Assembly (NCBI RefSeq): GCF_052180245.1
Contig: NZ_CP197474.1
Span: 2,542,001-2,606,000 of the forward strand
Origin: Parapusillimonas sp013416435
Lineage (GTDB): Bacteria > Pseudomonadota > Gammaproteobacteria > Burkholderiales > Burkholderiaceae_B
DNA length: 64,000 bases
Reading direction: 5' to 3'
A program made the position numbers and the translations under genes. Below are positions 27,159 through 34,772 of the stretch, in pieces; positions within the stretch are counted from its first letter, which is position 1; each line of letters begins with the position of its first letter. The notes under the pieces are model-generated. The model was not told where the DNA came from. It searched no databases and saw nothing but the letters and a program-made list of their open reading frames with translations.

Positions 27159-28434
27159 AAATCGCTCCTTCGAGAGTCAACATCAAACCGCTGTGGGTCA
27201 GCGTGGGTGCATCGGTCGCGCCGAGGACGAGTTCGGCTTTGTCCCAGGCCATGTGGGCCGTGTAAGGCAGAAGCACCGCCGCTGAACGCAGAGGCGCCAC
27301 GATCCGCAAGGCACGCCGGTAGTAAACCGGTTGCCGTGCAGGCCGTGGCAAAGCCTTGCCTTGGGAATCAATAGGCGCCGAAACAGGCAATGCGGACGGG
27401 TTCGAAACATGCAATTGCGCAAAGCCGGGCTTGATGGCCTGAAGCTCGCTGACGAGCGCCCGCTCGTTGTCATCCGACGACGCAAGACGGTATTGCCCCA
27501 AAGCCCCGCCCTGGGACGGCATGCGCCAGGTCGCCGTGACGCGCTCCGTGGGCGTGAACTCGACGGTCCATGCGGCTTGCGCGTGGTCCAGGAAGGTCTG
27601 ATTGCTGGCTGGCGGGCCCGCACGCTCGAAGTGCGCCTTGCACTGCCAGACCGACGCCAGCGGAAGACACTGGGCGCGTGTCAGCTTCCAGCCGCCAACC
27701 CATAGCGGCAATGAGTACAGTGCATCGAACAGTGCTTGCGTGCCCGGCACACCGTGCAGCATGCGCCCCGAAACCGACTGAGCGACCGCTTTCTGCCAGG
27801 CGGCGCCTGGATCGACGCTCACGACACCGTGTGATGCCGCCGCCGGATCAGGCATGAATGCCCACAGCTTCGGCCCGAGAACGGCAAGCAGCAGCGCCAG
27901 CATGAAATATTGCACCGGCCGGGGAAGAAAAGGCTGCCATCGCCGCAGTGGCTGTAAACGACTGTCGGGCGTGCGAGCCGCACCGAGTGCCGCCAGATCG
28001 GGAAGAGCGGGTGCGCCGGAGCTGCCGAGCAATTGCAGCCTGGGAAATGCCGGCCGCAGTTCGCCCAGGAAATGGACGGCATCGTGACGGGTGCGATACA
28101 GTCTGTCGGTACGCGACACGACCACGCCGTCGTGGGCGACGGCGAGCCAGCAACCCTTGTCACCAAGTTCCAGCAACATTGCATATGTTCCTCGCGGATG
28201 CAGTTGAGCCAGATTCTGGGCCGCGGAATACATGGCCCCCTGGCCACGGCTTTTCTTCATGGCCAGCATGCCCACGGCTGCGGGCGGCGTGCCCGCCAGC
28301 AGAATATGACTGGCACGATGCCGCTGCGCCAATCGCTTCCCCGCCTGCGCCGCCCTGCGGCCAACCAGCGGAAACCAGTCCAGGCCGAAGACCAGCGCGG
28401 CGTCGCCTAGGGGCAGGATGAAAGGTTCCGTCAT
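27070..28434 (-). CDS. PilO-like type IVb pilus accessory protein
   Basis: The 454-residue protein has an actin-like N-terminal part (MTEPFILPLGDAALVFGLDWFPLVG) containing GTYAMLLELGDKGCWLAVAH. One membrane helix lies at about 173-195 (YFMLALLLAVLGPKLW), followed by a periplasmic domain. This fits PilO of R64-like systems, where it bridges inner membrane and periplasm. The call rests on architecture and position between the secretin and PilP-like genes. The C-terminal tail is Pro/Ser-rich. Confidence 0.78.
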   Translation of the reverse strand: MTEPFILPLGDAALVFGLDWFPLVGRRAAQAGKRLAQRHRASHILLAGTPPAAVGMLAMKKSRGQGAMYSAAQNLAQLHPRGTYAMLLELGDKGCWLAVAHDGVVVSRTDRLYRTRHDAVHFLGELRPAFPRLQLLGSSGAPALPDLAALGAARTPDSRLQPLRRWQPFLPRPVQYFMLALLLAVLGPKLWAFMPDPAAASHGVVSVDPGAAWQKAVAQSVSGRMLHGVPGTQALFDALYSLPLWVGGWKLTRAQCLPLASVWQCKAHFERAGPPASNQTFLDHAQAAWTVEFTPTERVTATWRMPSQGGALGQYRLASSDDNERALVSELQAIKPGFAQLHVSNPSALPVSAPIDSQGKALPRPARQPVYYRRALRIVAPLRSAAVLLPYTAHMAWDKAELVLGATDAPTLTHSGLMLTLEGAIYESSKVPSSSPPAAMGHAPGAVLPPLPDS

Positions 28435-28462
28435 ATTGCCTACCTTTTAGCGTTGACAGGCC

Positions 28463-30061
28463 CTAGTAGCCTTCTTCGACCTGGGCGGACACCATCATGA
28501 CGGTGGTCAGGTGCTGAGCCGACGCGCGGTCGCCCCCGCCCAGCGCCAGCGGGATGCCCGGATTGAGCCGCCGGCCTTCGGTTTCCTCGACCCTGCGGTC
28601 AAAGCCCGAAATCAGTACGGGCTGGCCCGGCTGGAGTGCAACCTGCTGCACGGTCCCGTTGCCATCGATGGTGATCTGCTGCAACTGCAGCGGGTTTTCT
28701 TTGTTGCCGAAGGCGACGGATTTCAACGGCTGCGCCACCGTGTTGTCGTAGGCGAGCGAAAGAAGAATCTGGCCGTCTTCCTGGGCATCGGGCAGGAGCG
28801 TGAGCAGCGAGCCCACCGTTTCCTCGCGCTGGCTGACGGAAACCGAAGGCAGCGCAAGGTTCGCGGCGCTGCCCAGCGCGGTCGTCTCGACGCGGTCGAT
28901 ATAGGAAAAAGTGGTGCGCACGGCATGGGTGACGGGCCGACGGTTGAGGGTGAGCACGGGCATGCTGCTGCGCCGCACCACCCTGCCCACCTCGCTCAGG
29001 GCCTTGACCACGGCCTCGGACCCGGCGAACGGGCCTTGATCCAGGCGTGCGCCCAGTGCACCACCCACAACGCCCGAGCCCGGCACCACGAGCGATGCAG
29101 CCAATCGGGCGCTGGAGAAGACGAGGTTCCAGTCGATGCCCGCTTCGGCGGTGTCATGAAGCACTACCGTGAATTCCTCGACGATGAGCCGCACCCGACG
29201 CGTGAGCGCGCGGTTTTCCTGTTCGAGATAGGCGGCAATGCGCGACAGAGCATCGGGCGTGTCGGTGACGACCACCGTGGAGCCCGCGCCCGGTTCCGCC
29301 ACGACGATGCCCGCCTGGGTCAGAAAAGGCTCTATGCGCGCGCGGACCACGGCGAAGACGTCTTTCGTGGTGCTCACCAATTGGGTTCTGGAACTGCTGG
29401 CAAAGCCTTCCGACGAGGTGGTGGCGCCCTGCCCCAATGAGGCTTCGGACGTGGCGTCGAGGGTGAGCGCCCGCACATTGAAGCTGCGGGTTTCCGTGCG
29501 GTAGAACTCGATGCGATCCTGATGATATCGCCACATGATGCCGAGCCGTGCGCCGATGCGATCGAGGATGCGGACCAAGGGCTCGGGCCCGCCGCCGGGC
29601 GGCAGCAACGGGGCGGCAGACACCATGGATGGCACGGCGCCGGAGCGGTTCAGGCGCGGCAGGAACGTTTCGGGAGGAAGAAGGGCATCCGGCCGCACGT
29701 GGACGGGGATGTTGGTGGCGGCGGTGATCCGCTGCGCCAGCATGGGCAAGTCGAGGCCGCCGTCGGAAAACAGCAGCGTGGTGTTGACGTCGGCCCGCAG
29801 CGCCATCGGCAAAACGATTTCGCGCGCCAGGGGCTGTGCCCTGCCCGCCAGCCAGGGGCGCGGCACATCCTGGGCGGCTCGCCGGCTTTCCGGATCGCCG
29901 ATGGCGGTGGCGAACTCGGCCTGCCTTTGATGGATATGGGCATGCTGAGCATCGACCGCCGTGGCGATCTGGCGTATGCGGTCGCCGAGGGCGCAGGATG
30001 AGAGGGACCCGCTGGCGGCCGCCACGGCGACGAGCCGCAGCACAGGCATCATGGACATCAT
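28463..30061 (-). CDS. PilN-like outer-membrane secretin lipoprotein
   Basis: From the ATG at 30061 the protein has 532 residues. A lipoprotein signal ends LSSC (C23). N-domain features follow (LPMLAQRITAATNIPVHVRP, then a KH-like TVVVTDTPDALSRIAAYLEQ). The C-terminal secretin domain shows LPSVSVSQREETVGSLLTLL and GQPVLISGFDRR. PilN forms the outer-membrane channel of R64-type pili. The start ATG overlaps the stop of the upstream gene (ATGA), which supports the choice over a longer frame. Confidence 0.85.
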   Translation of the reverse strand: MMSMMPVLRLVAVAAASGSLSSCALGDRIRQIATAVDAQHAHIHQRQAEFATAIGDPESRRAAQDVPRPWLAGRAQPLAREIVLPMALRADVNTTLLFSDGGLDLPMLAQRITAATNIPVHVRPDALLPPETFLPRLNRSGAVPSMVSAAPLLPPGGGPEPLVRILDRIGARLGIMWRYHQDRIEFYRTETRSFNVRALTLDATSEASLGQGATTSSEGFASSSRTQLVSTTKDVFAVVRARIEPFLTQAGIVVAEPGAGSTVVVTDTPDALSRIAAYLEQENRALTRRVRLIVEEFTVVLHDTAEAGIDWNLVFSSARLAASLVVPGSGVVGGALGARLDQGPFAGSEAVVKALSEVGRVVRRSSMPVLTLNRRPVTHAVRTTFSYIDRVETTALGSAANLALPSVSVSQREETVGSLLTLLPDAQEDGQILLSLAYDNTVAQPLKSVAFGNKENPLQLQQITIDGNGTVQQVALQPGQPVLISGFDRRVEETEGRRLNPGIPLALGGGDRASAQHLTTVMMVSAQVEEGY

Positions 30062-30876
30062 GATGTTCTCCCGCCGACGCTGCGGTCGCACGGCTGGGCA
30101 TAAGGCACGATGCGCAGCACCCTGTTGGAGTAGAAGCAAGGCTGCAGCGGCCTTTCGCCAAGCTCGGTCGAAGCGAGCAGTTCGCGCACCGCGGACTTGA
30201 ACTCCGGCTCGAAACGGGCCGAACCCGCCAGTGGAATGTCGACGTCGACCACCCAATGCTCGGGCTCGAAAGTCCAGCCCGCGCTTCTTGCCCAGCGGTC
30301 GAGGGCGGCCCGCATGGTGCGGTCTTGCGGGCCGGCCTGAAAGAACGATGGCGCTTGCGATTCGGGATCGGGGAAGCTTTGGGCCGTCAGGGCGGCCGTC
30401 TGCGCTTCGGTCGGAATCGGATCAGGGGCTTCGATGGCCTGCGAGACGGACACAGGAGCCGGATCGGAGGAGACACTGCCCGGAGGTTCCTGCTGGCCGG
30501 CCGCTTGTGCGGGGGCTTCGCGGCGGACGTGACCGACCAGCGAACCGCCCCGCAGGATAAGTTCAGGCCAGACGCCTGGCAGGACGACGTAAGGCCCTTG
30601 CCGTGCGTAAGACAGCAGTTGGTCGCCTTTGGCGCCACGCGCGAAGATGGCGGGTACGGCTTGCGACTCGGAAAACTGCAGCCAGGTCTGCCGGCCGTCA
30701 TCGAAGACTTGCAGCGGCGCGACCGCGCGGTCGCCCGACAGGCGCCAGGCAAAACTATACCGTGCACCCTGCGTGGGCGCCGTTTGCGATGCGGGCGCCG
30801 GCCAGGGCCACCGCATGGAGGGCGTGCAGGCGGCAAGCGTTGCGCAGGCAAGAAATATCGCAAAAATTCTGGACAT
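30058..30876 (-). CDS. TcpQ/PilL-type pilus lipoprotein with VirB9/TrbG-like N-terminal part
   Basis: The 272-residue protein has a lipoprotein signal ending LAAC (C17). Residues about 36-120 (RYSFAWRLSGDRAVAPLQVF, DDGRQTWLQFSESQAVPAIF, then ELILRGGSLVGHV) resemble the VirB9/TrbG/CagX fold of type IV secretion. After a Pro/Ala/Gln-rich linker, the C-terminal 85 residues match the TcpQ domain (RTMRAALDRWARSAGWTFEP, then ACYSNR-like CFYSNRVLRIVP) that binds the secretin. It is the first gene of the pilus operon. The TcpQ part is well supported; the VirB9-like part is an inference from motif similarity. Confidence 0.7.
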   Translation of the reverse strand: MSRIFAIFLACATLAACTPSMRWPWPAPASQTAPTQGARYSFAWRLSGDRAVAPLQVFDDGRQTWLQFSESQAVPAIFARGAKGDQLLSYARQGPYVVLPGVWPELILRGGSLVGHVRREAPAQAAGQQEPPGSVSSDPAPVSVSQAIEAPDPIPTEAQTAALTAQSFPDPESQAPSFFQAGPQDRTMRAALDRWARSAGWTFEPEHWVVDVDIPLAGSARFEPEFKSAVRELLASTELGERPLQPCFYSNRVLRIVPYAQPCDRSVGGRTS

Positions 30877-30887
30877 GGCGGTCACCC

Positions 30888-30933
30888 AAAAACAAGATAG
30901 CCCGTGCTGCGGATTGCAGTACGGGCTATCTTG
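30888..30933 (-). terminator. Strong intrinsic terminator after the solute-binding protein gene
   Basis: CAAGATAGCCCGT (30893-30905) pairs with ACGGGCTATCTTG (30921-30933), and the stem extends inward to a 9-base loop. On the minus strand it is followed at once by TTTTT (30892-30888). It ends the 30982-32310 transcript only 12 bases before the first pilus start codon. Confidence 0.85.
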
Positions 30934-30981
30934 CTTTCTTGCGGCAGGTGCCGCCAGACCGAGATGTACGAATAGAACCTT

Positions 30982-32310
30982 TTATCGCTGCTGCGATTTG
31001 CTCGACATCATCTTCCCGGCTTCCGCAGCGGCGGTCTTGAGCGCCGTCACGGCGGGTTGCTGGCCATTCAGCGCCTGTTCCAGCGTGCGATGGAACATGG
31101 CGTGGATCTGCGGATAGTTATCGATGCGGAAACCGCGGCCACGATTGCCGGGGCTGCGCGCGTTGACCGCAACCAGCGACTGCCATTCGCCCAGGTCCTT
31201 GTAGTAGGACTTGTCGGTCTGGGCGAAGGCCTGCTGCGTCAGCGGCAGGAAGCCCGTCTTTTGATACCACTGGGCAGCCTGCTTGGGTTCGGCCAGCCAG
31301 CCCAGGAAGCGGGCACTGCTCGCATCGCTTTCCTTGGAATGGCCCGCCGTCACCCACAAAGCCGAACCGCCCACGAACGGGTTGCCCGGCTTATCGGTTA
31401 CCTGGGGATAATAAGGCAGCCCGCTGACGGAGAAATTCAGCTTTTTCGTGTCCTTGAACCAGCCCAGGTTGCTGGAAGTCGAGAACAGCACGGCGCATTC
31501 GTTGTTGGCGAAGCGCTTGGCGGCAACGGAGCCGAACTCCGGCTTGACCATGAGCTCGGTGCGCACCCAGCTGATCATGAGCGACAGATGCCGGATGTAC
31601 ATCACGTCGAACAGGAAGGCCGGCTTGCCTTTCAGGCCGTTGTCGTTGCTGGTGTACAGCTGATTGTTGACGGCGGCCAGGTTCTCGAGATTGATGGATA
31701 CCGGCTGGTCGGAAGTCAGCGGGCATTTGCGCGAGCCATTGTTGGCCAGCGAGACGAGTTGATCCTGCAGGCTGCTCCAGGCGCGTTGAGGCGCGGCCGG
31801 CGTCAGCTTGGCCTTCTTGAACGATTCGATGTTGTAGAACATGACCGGAACATCGACCATGTATGGAAAGGCCACCAGACGGCCTTTGCCATCGCGCGCG
31901 AATGTGTTTTCCTCGGAAAGAAACCACTTGCCGTCCTTGATGGGATACTTGGCCAGCAGGACGTGCAGCGGCTGTATGTATGAACGGCTGGCGATCTGCT
32001 CGGGTGCGCGGTCGTCGTCCAGTTGCACCAGTTGCGGCCTGTCGTCGCGCTTCTTGGCTGCGGCAAGAGCGGACTCGATCGCGTCTTCGCTGTCGAAGGC
32101 CTTCAGTTTTACGTCGACTTCATTCTGGCTGCGGTTGAAATCCTTGACCAGATCCTCGAAGACGGCCTTGTTGTACGGGCTGAGGGAATGCCAGACCCGA
32201 ACCTCGGTCGCGGCGGATACGGCCATGGATGTTGCCAGCAATGATCCGGCGCTCACCCACGCAAGCTTGCGCATCGGATCCGATGCGCCAAATAGCCACT
32301 GAAATTTCAT
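30982..32310 (-). CDS. UgpB-like ABC transporter solute-binding protein
   Basis: The 442-residue protein has an export signal (RKLAWVSAGSLLATSMAVSA, cleavage before ATEVRVWHS) and a type-1 extracellular binding-protein fold. It shows VRVWHSLSPYNKAVFEDLV, NGSRKCPLTSDQ and GLPYYPQV. UgpB binds glycerol-3-phosphate, but the substrate here is not certain. No permease or ATPase genes are adjacent, so it is an orphan in this window. It starts 7 bases after dadA, so the two are probably co-transcribed. A second ATG at 32274 would give a more compact signal peptide. Confidence 0.82.
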   Translation of the reverse strand: MKFQWLFGASDPMRKLAWVSAGSLLATSMAVSAATEVRVWHSLSPYNKAVFEDLVKDFNRSQNEVDVKLKAFDSEDAIESALAAAKKRDDRPQLVQLDDDRAPEQIASRSYIQPLHVLLAKYPIKDGKWFLSEENTFARDGKGRLVAFPYMVDVPVMFYNIESFKKAKLTPAAPQRAWSSLQDQLVSLANNGSRKCPLTSDQPVSINLENLAAVNNQLYTSNDNGLKGKPAFLFDVMYIRHLSLMISWVRTELMVKPEFGSVAAKRFANNECAVLFSTSSNLGWFKDTKKLNFSVSGLPYYPQVTDKPGNPFVGGSALWVTAGHSKESDASSARFLGWLAEPKQAAQWYQKTGFLPLTQQAFAQTDKSYYKDLGEWQSLVAVNARSPGNRGRGFRIDNYPQIHAMFHRTLEQALNGQQPAVTALKTAAAEAGKMMSSKSQQR

Positions 32311-32317
32311 AAAGCAA

Positions 32318-33571
32318 TTAACCTAGAAAAGGAAACTCGGGTTCGGGCCGGCGGCCGGAGACAAGATCGGCCAAAGCGCGACCGGAGCCTGCGCCCATGG
32401 TCCAGCCCAATGTGCCGTGCCCGGTATTGAGATACAGGTTCTGGATTTTCGTCCGGCCGATGAGAGGGACATTGGACGGCGTTGCGGGACGCAAACCAGA
32501 CCAGTAGCGTACGTTATCAAAATCGAGCACGCTTGGGAACAATTCCCGGGCCATCAGCGTCATATTATCGCAACGCGCGGTATTCAGCGCGCGGGAATAG
32601 CCTCCCAGTTCCGCCGTGCCGGCCATGCGCAGCGTATTGCCCAGCCTGGAATACACCACCTTGTTCGCGCTGTCCGTGAGGCTGACCATGGGCGCGCGGT
32701 CGGGATCGAGGATATTGAAAGTCGCTGAATAGCCCTTGGCCGGATACACATTGCAGGAAATTCCCAACGGCGCCACGAAATTGGGGGTATAGGCACCCAG
32801 GGCCGCCACATAGGCATCGGCCTGCACGACTTCGTAAAGACCCTCTGAGTTGATGACCTCGGCACCCTGGATGCGGCCGCCCATCGACAGGAAACGGCTG
32901 AGCTGGGTGGCATAGCGGAATTCGACACCGGCGGCCGCGGCTTTTTCAGCCAGCGCACGGGTAAACAGGTAGACGTCTCCCGTTTCGTCCTCGGCCGTGT
33001 AGTCGCCACCGACGATGCGGTCGCGCATGCCGGCGAGTGCCGGCTCGAGCCGGATAATCTCTTCGGTGCTGACGATGCGCCTGTCCACGCCGAAATCACG
33101 CATCACGCCGGCCATTTCCTGAGAAAAATCGAACTCGGCCTTGTCCCGGTAGAAATTCAGGATGCCACGTTCGAGGTGATCGTACTGGATGCCCAGCTCG
33201 CGGCGCATTTCCTGCAAGGTCCGGCGGCTGTATTCGGACATGCGGACCATGGCGCGTATATTCGGTGCCAGCCTTGAGGGCAGGCATTCGCGCAGGAAGA
33301 GCAGGCCCCACCACCATTGCCGCGGATCGAACTGGGGCTTGAAGACGATGGGCGAGTCGTCCTTGAAGAGCCAGCGCGCCAGCTTTCTGACGACCTGAGG
33401 ATTGGCCCAGGGCTCGGAATACGACACCGAAATCTGCCCCCCGTTGGCGCGGCTGGTTTCCTGGCCCGGGCCGTTTTCGCGGTCGATGACGACGACCTCA
33501 TGGCCATTCTGCCTGAGCCACCAGGCCGTCGATGTCCCGATGATTCCGCTACCCAGTACGGCTACTCTCAT
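32318..33571 (-). CDS. dadA: D-amino acid dehydrogenase DadA
   Basis: The 417-residue protein is a DAO-family flavoprotein that oxidises D-amino acids at the inner membrane. The FAD-binding N-terminus is MRVAVLGSGIIGTSTAWWL with DREN at the end of the second strand. Family signatures are ETSRANGGQISVSYSEPWAN, YSRLGNTLRMAGTAELGGY, YWSGLRPATPSNVPLIGR and NTGHGTLGWTMGAGSG. No alanine racemase gene is adjacent. It precedes the solute-binding protein gene. Confidence 0.92.
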   Translation of the reverse strand: MRVAVLGSGIIGTSTAWWLRQNGHEVVVIDRENGPGQETSRANGGQISVSYSEPWANPQVVRKLARWLFKDDSPIVFKPQFDPRQWWWGLLFLRECLPSRLAPNIRAMVRMSEYSRRTLQEMRRELGIQYDHLERGILNFYRDKAEFDFSQEMAGVMRDFGVDRRIVSTEEIIRLEPALAGMRDRIVGGDYTAEDETGDVYLFTRALAEKAAAAGVEFRYATQLSRFLSMGGRIQGAEVINSEGLYEVVQADAYVAALGAYTPNFVAPLGISCNVYPAKGYSATFNILDPDRAPMVSLTDSANKVVYSRLGNTLRMAGTAELGGYSRALNTARCDNMTLMARELFPSVLDFDNVRYWSGLRPATPSNVPLIGRTKIQNLYLNTGHGTLGWTMGAGSGRALADLVSGRRPEPEFPFLG

Positions 33572-33646
33572 TGCGCTTTCCTCTGATGCTGTTTGGATTG
33601 CTTGGCGCCGCCTGCCGAGAATCCCGCCAGGCGCATGAGCACCAGG

Positions 33647-34681
33647 CTAGGCGATGTCCGCCTCGGTCGTAAAGGCGTCCGCGTAGAACTCGTCTTCGGG
33701 CAGGCCCGCCAGCTTCACGAAATCGCGCCTCGCGCTTTCGACCACGATAGGCGCGCCACAGGCATAGACCTGGTGGCCGGAGAGATCCGGAAGGTCTTGC
33801 AGCACGGCTTGGTGCACGAAGCCGACGCGGCCGCTCCAGTTGTCTTCGGGCAAGGCATCCGAGACGACGGGGATGTAGGAGAAGTCCGGCATGGTCTTTT
33901 CCCATTCCCGCGCCAGCGAGTCCATGTAGAGGTCCGCCGGGCGGCGGCCTCCCCAGTACAGGACCGCCTTGCGCGTGCTGCCCGTTTCTATCATGCGTTC
34001 GACGATGGCCTTGATGGGCGCGAAGCCGGTTCCGCTGGCCAGGAACACGATGGGCCGGTCGCTTTCCTCGCGCAGGAAAAATGACCCCAAAGGTCCCTCG
34101 ACGCGCAGGATCTCGCGCAGCTTCATCTGTGTGGCGCCCGCGCCGAAGACATGATCGGTGAACACGCCGCCGGGCGTATGCCGGATATGCAGTTCGACGA
34201 GATTGCTTTCGTTGGGAATGGTGGCCATGGAATAACTGCGCCGCCGCCCGTCTTTCAGGATGAACTCGATGTACTGCCCCGCATAGTAGCGGAATGGGTC
34301 GGCGGCGGGCAGCTGCAGCTTGATGATCTTGACATCGCCGGCGGCGTCCTCGATACCCATGACCCGCGCCGGCATCTTGCGGATCTGGATGTCGCTGGCC
34401 ATGCGGATCTCCCGCGCCTCGATGAGCATGTCGGAAGTCGGCTTGGCCTGGCAGAACAAGGTATAGCCCTGTTCGAGCTCTTCCGGAGATAGCACGTGGG
34501 CCGGGCCGTCGCCGGCCTCGTAGCTGCCTTCCACGACCTTGCCTTTGCAAGTGGAGCATGCCCCGTTGCGGCAACTGTACGGCAGGACGATGCCGGCGGC
34601 GAGTGCGGCATCAAGCACGGATTGACCGTCTTCGACCGAAAAAGCGTGGTTGCTGGGCTGGACGGTAACCTTGAAACTCAT
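33647..34681 (-). CDS. 2Fe-2S/FAD/NAD(P)H reductase, CDP-6-deoxy-delta-3,4-glucoseen reductase-like
   Basis: The 344-residue protein has three parts. A plant-type 2Fe-2S ferredoxin domain carries C37, C42, C45 and C77 (SCRNGACSTCKG, then LFCQAK). An FAD-binding beta-barrel shows YYAGQYIEF and RRRSYSMATIPNE. An NAD-binding domain shows FLASGTGFAPIKAIVERM, YWGGRRPADLY and VYACGAPIVVESAR. Such proteins pass electrons from NAD(P)H to partner oxygenases, dehydratases or UbiB-like systems. The commonly used name does not prove a role in deoxysugar synthesis, and no sugar genes are nearby. Confidence 0.85.
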   Translation of the reverse strand: MSFKVTVQPSNHAFSVEDGQSVLDAALAAGIVLPYSCRNGACSTCKGKVVEGSYEAGDGPAHVLSPEELEQGYTLFCQAKPTSDMLIEAREIRMASDIQIRKMPARVMGIEDAAGDVKIIKLQLPAADPFRYYAGQYIEFILKDGRRRSYSMATIPNESNLVELHIRHTPGGVFTDHVFGAGATQMKLREILRVEGPLGSFFLREESDRPIVFLASGTGFAPIKAIVERMIETGSTRKAVLYWGGRRPADLYMDSLAREWEKTMPDFSYIPVVSDALPEDNWSGRVGFVHQAVLQDLPDLSGHQVYACGAPIVVESARRDFVKLAGLPEDEFYADAFTTEADIA

Positions 34682-34772
34682 GACGTCTGACTATGAAAAT
34701 GGATTGAAAACAAAGCCATTTTAAGGCTTGGAACCGGATGGCGCTAAAGGAAGGCGGCGCAGGCCGCCGCCA

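Noticed and set aside
22177..30876. Conjugative plasmid or integrated element
   Set aside because: Only pilus genes of the R64 type are present; there are no relaxase, coupling protein, replication, integrase or attachment-site signs.
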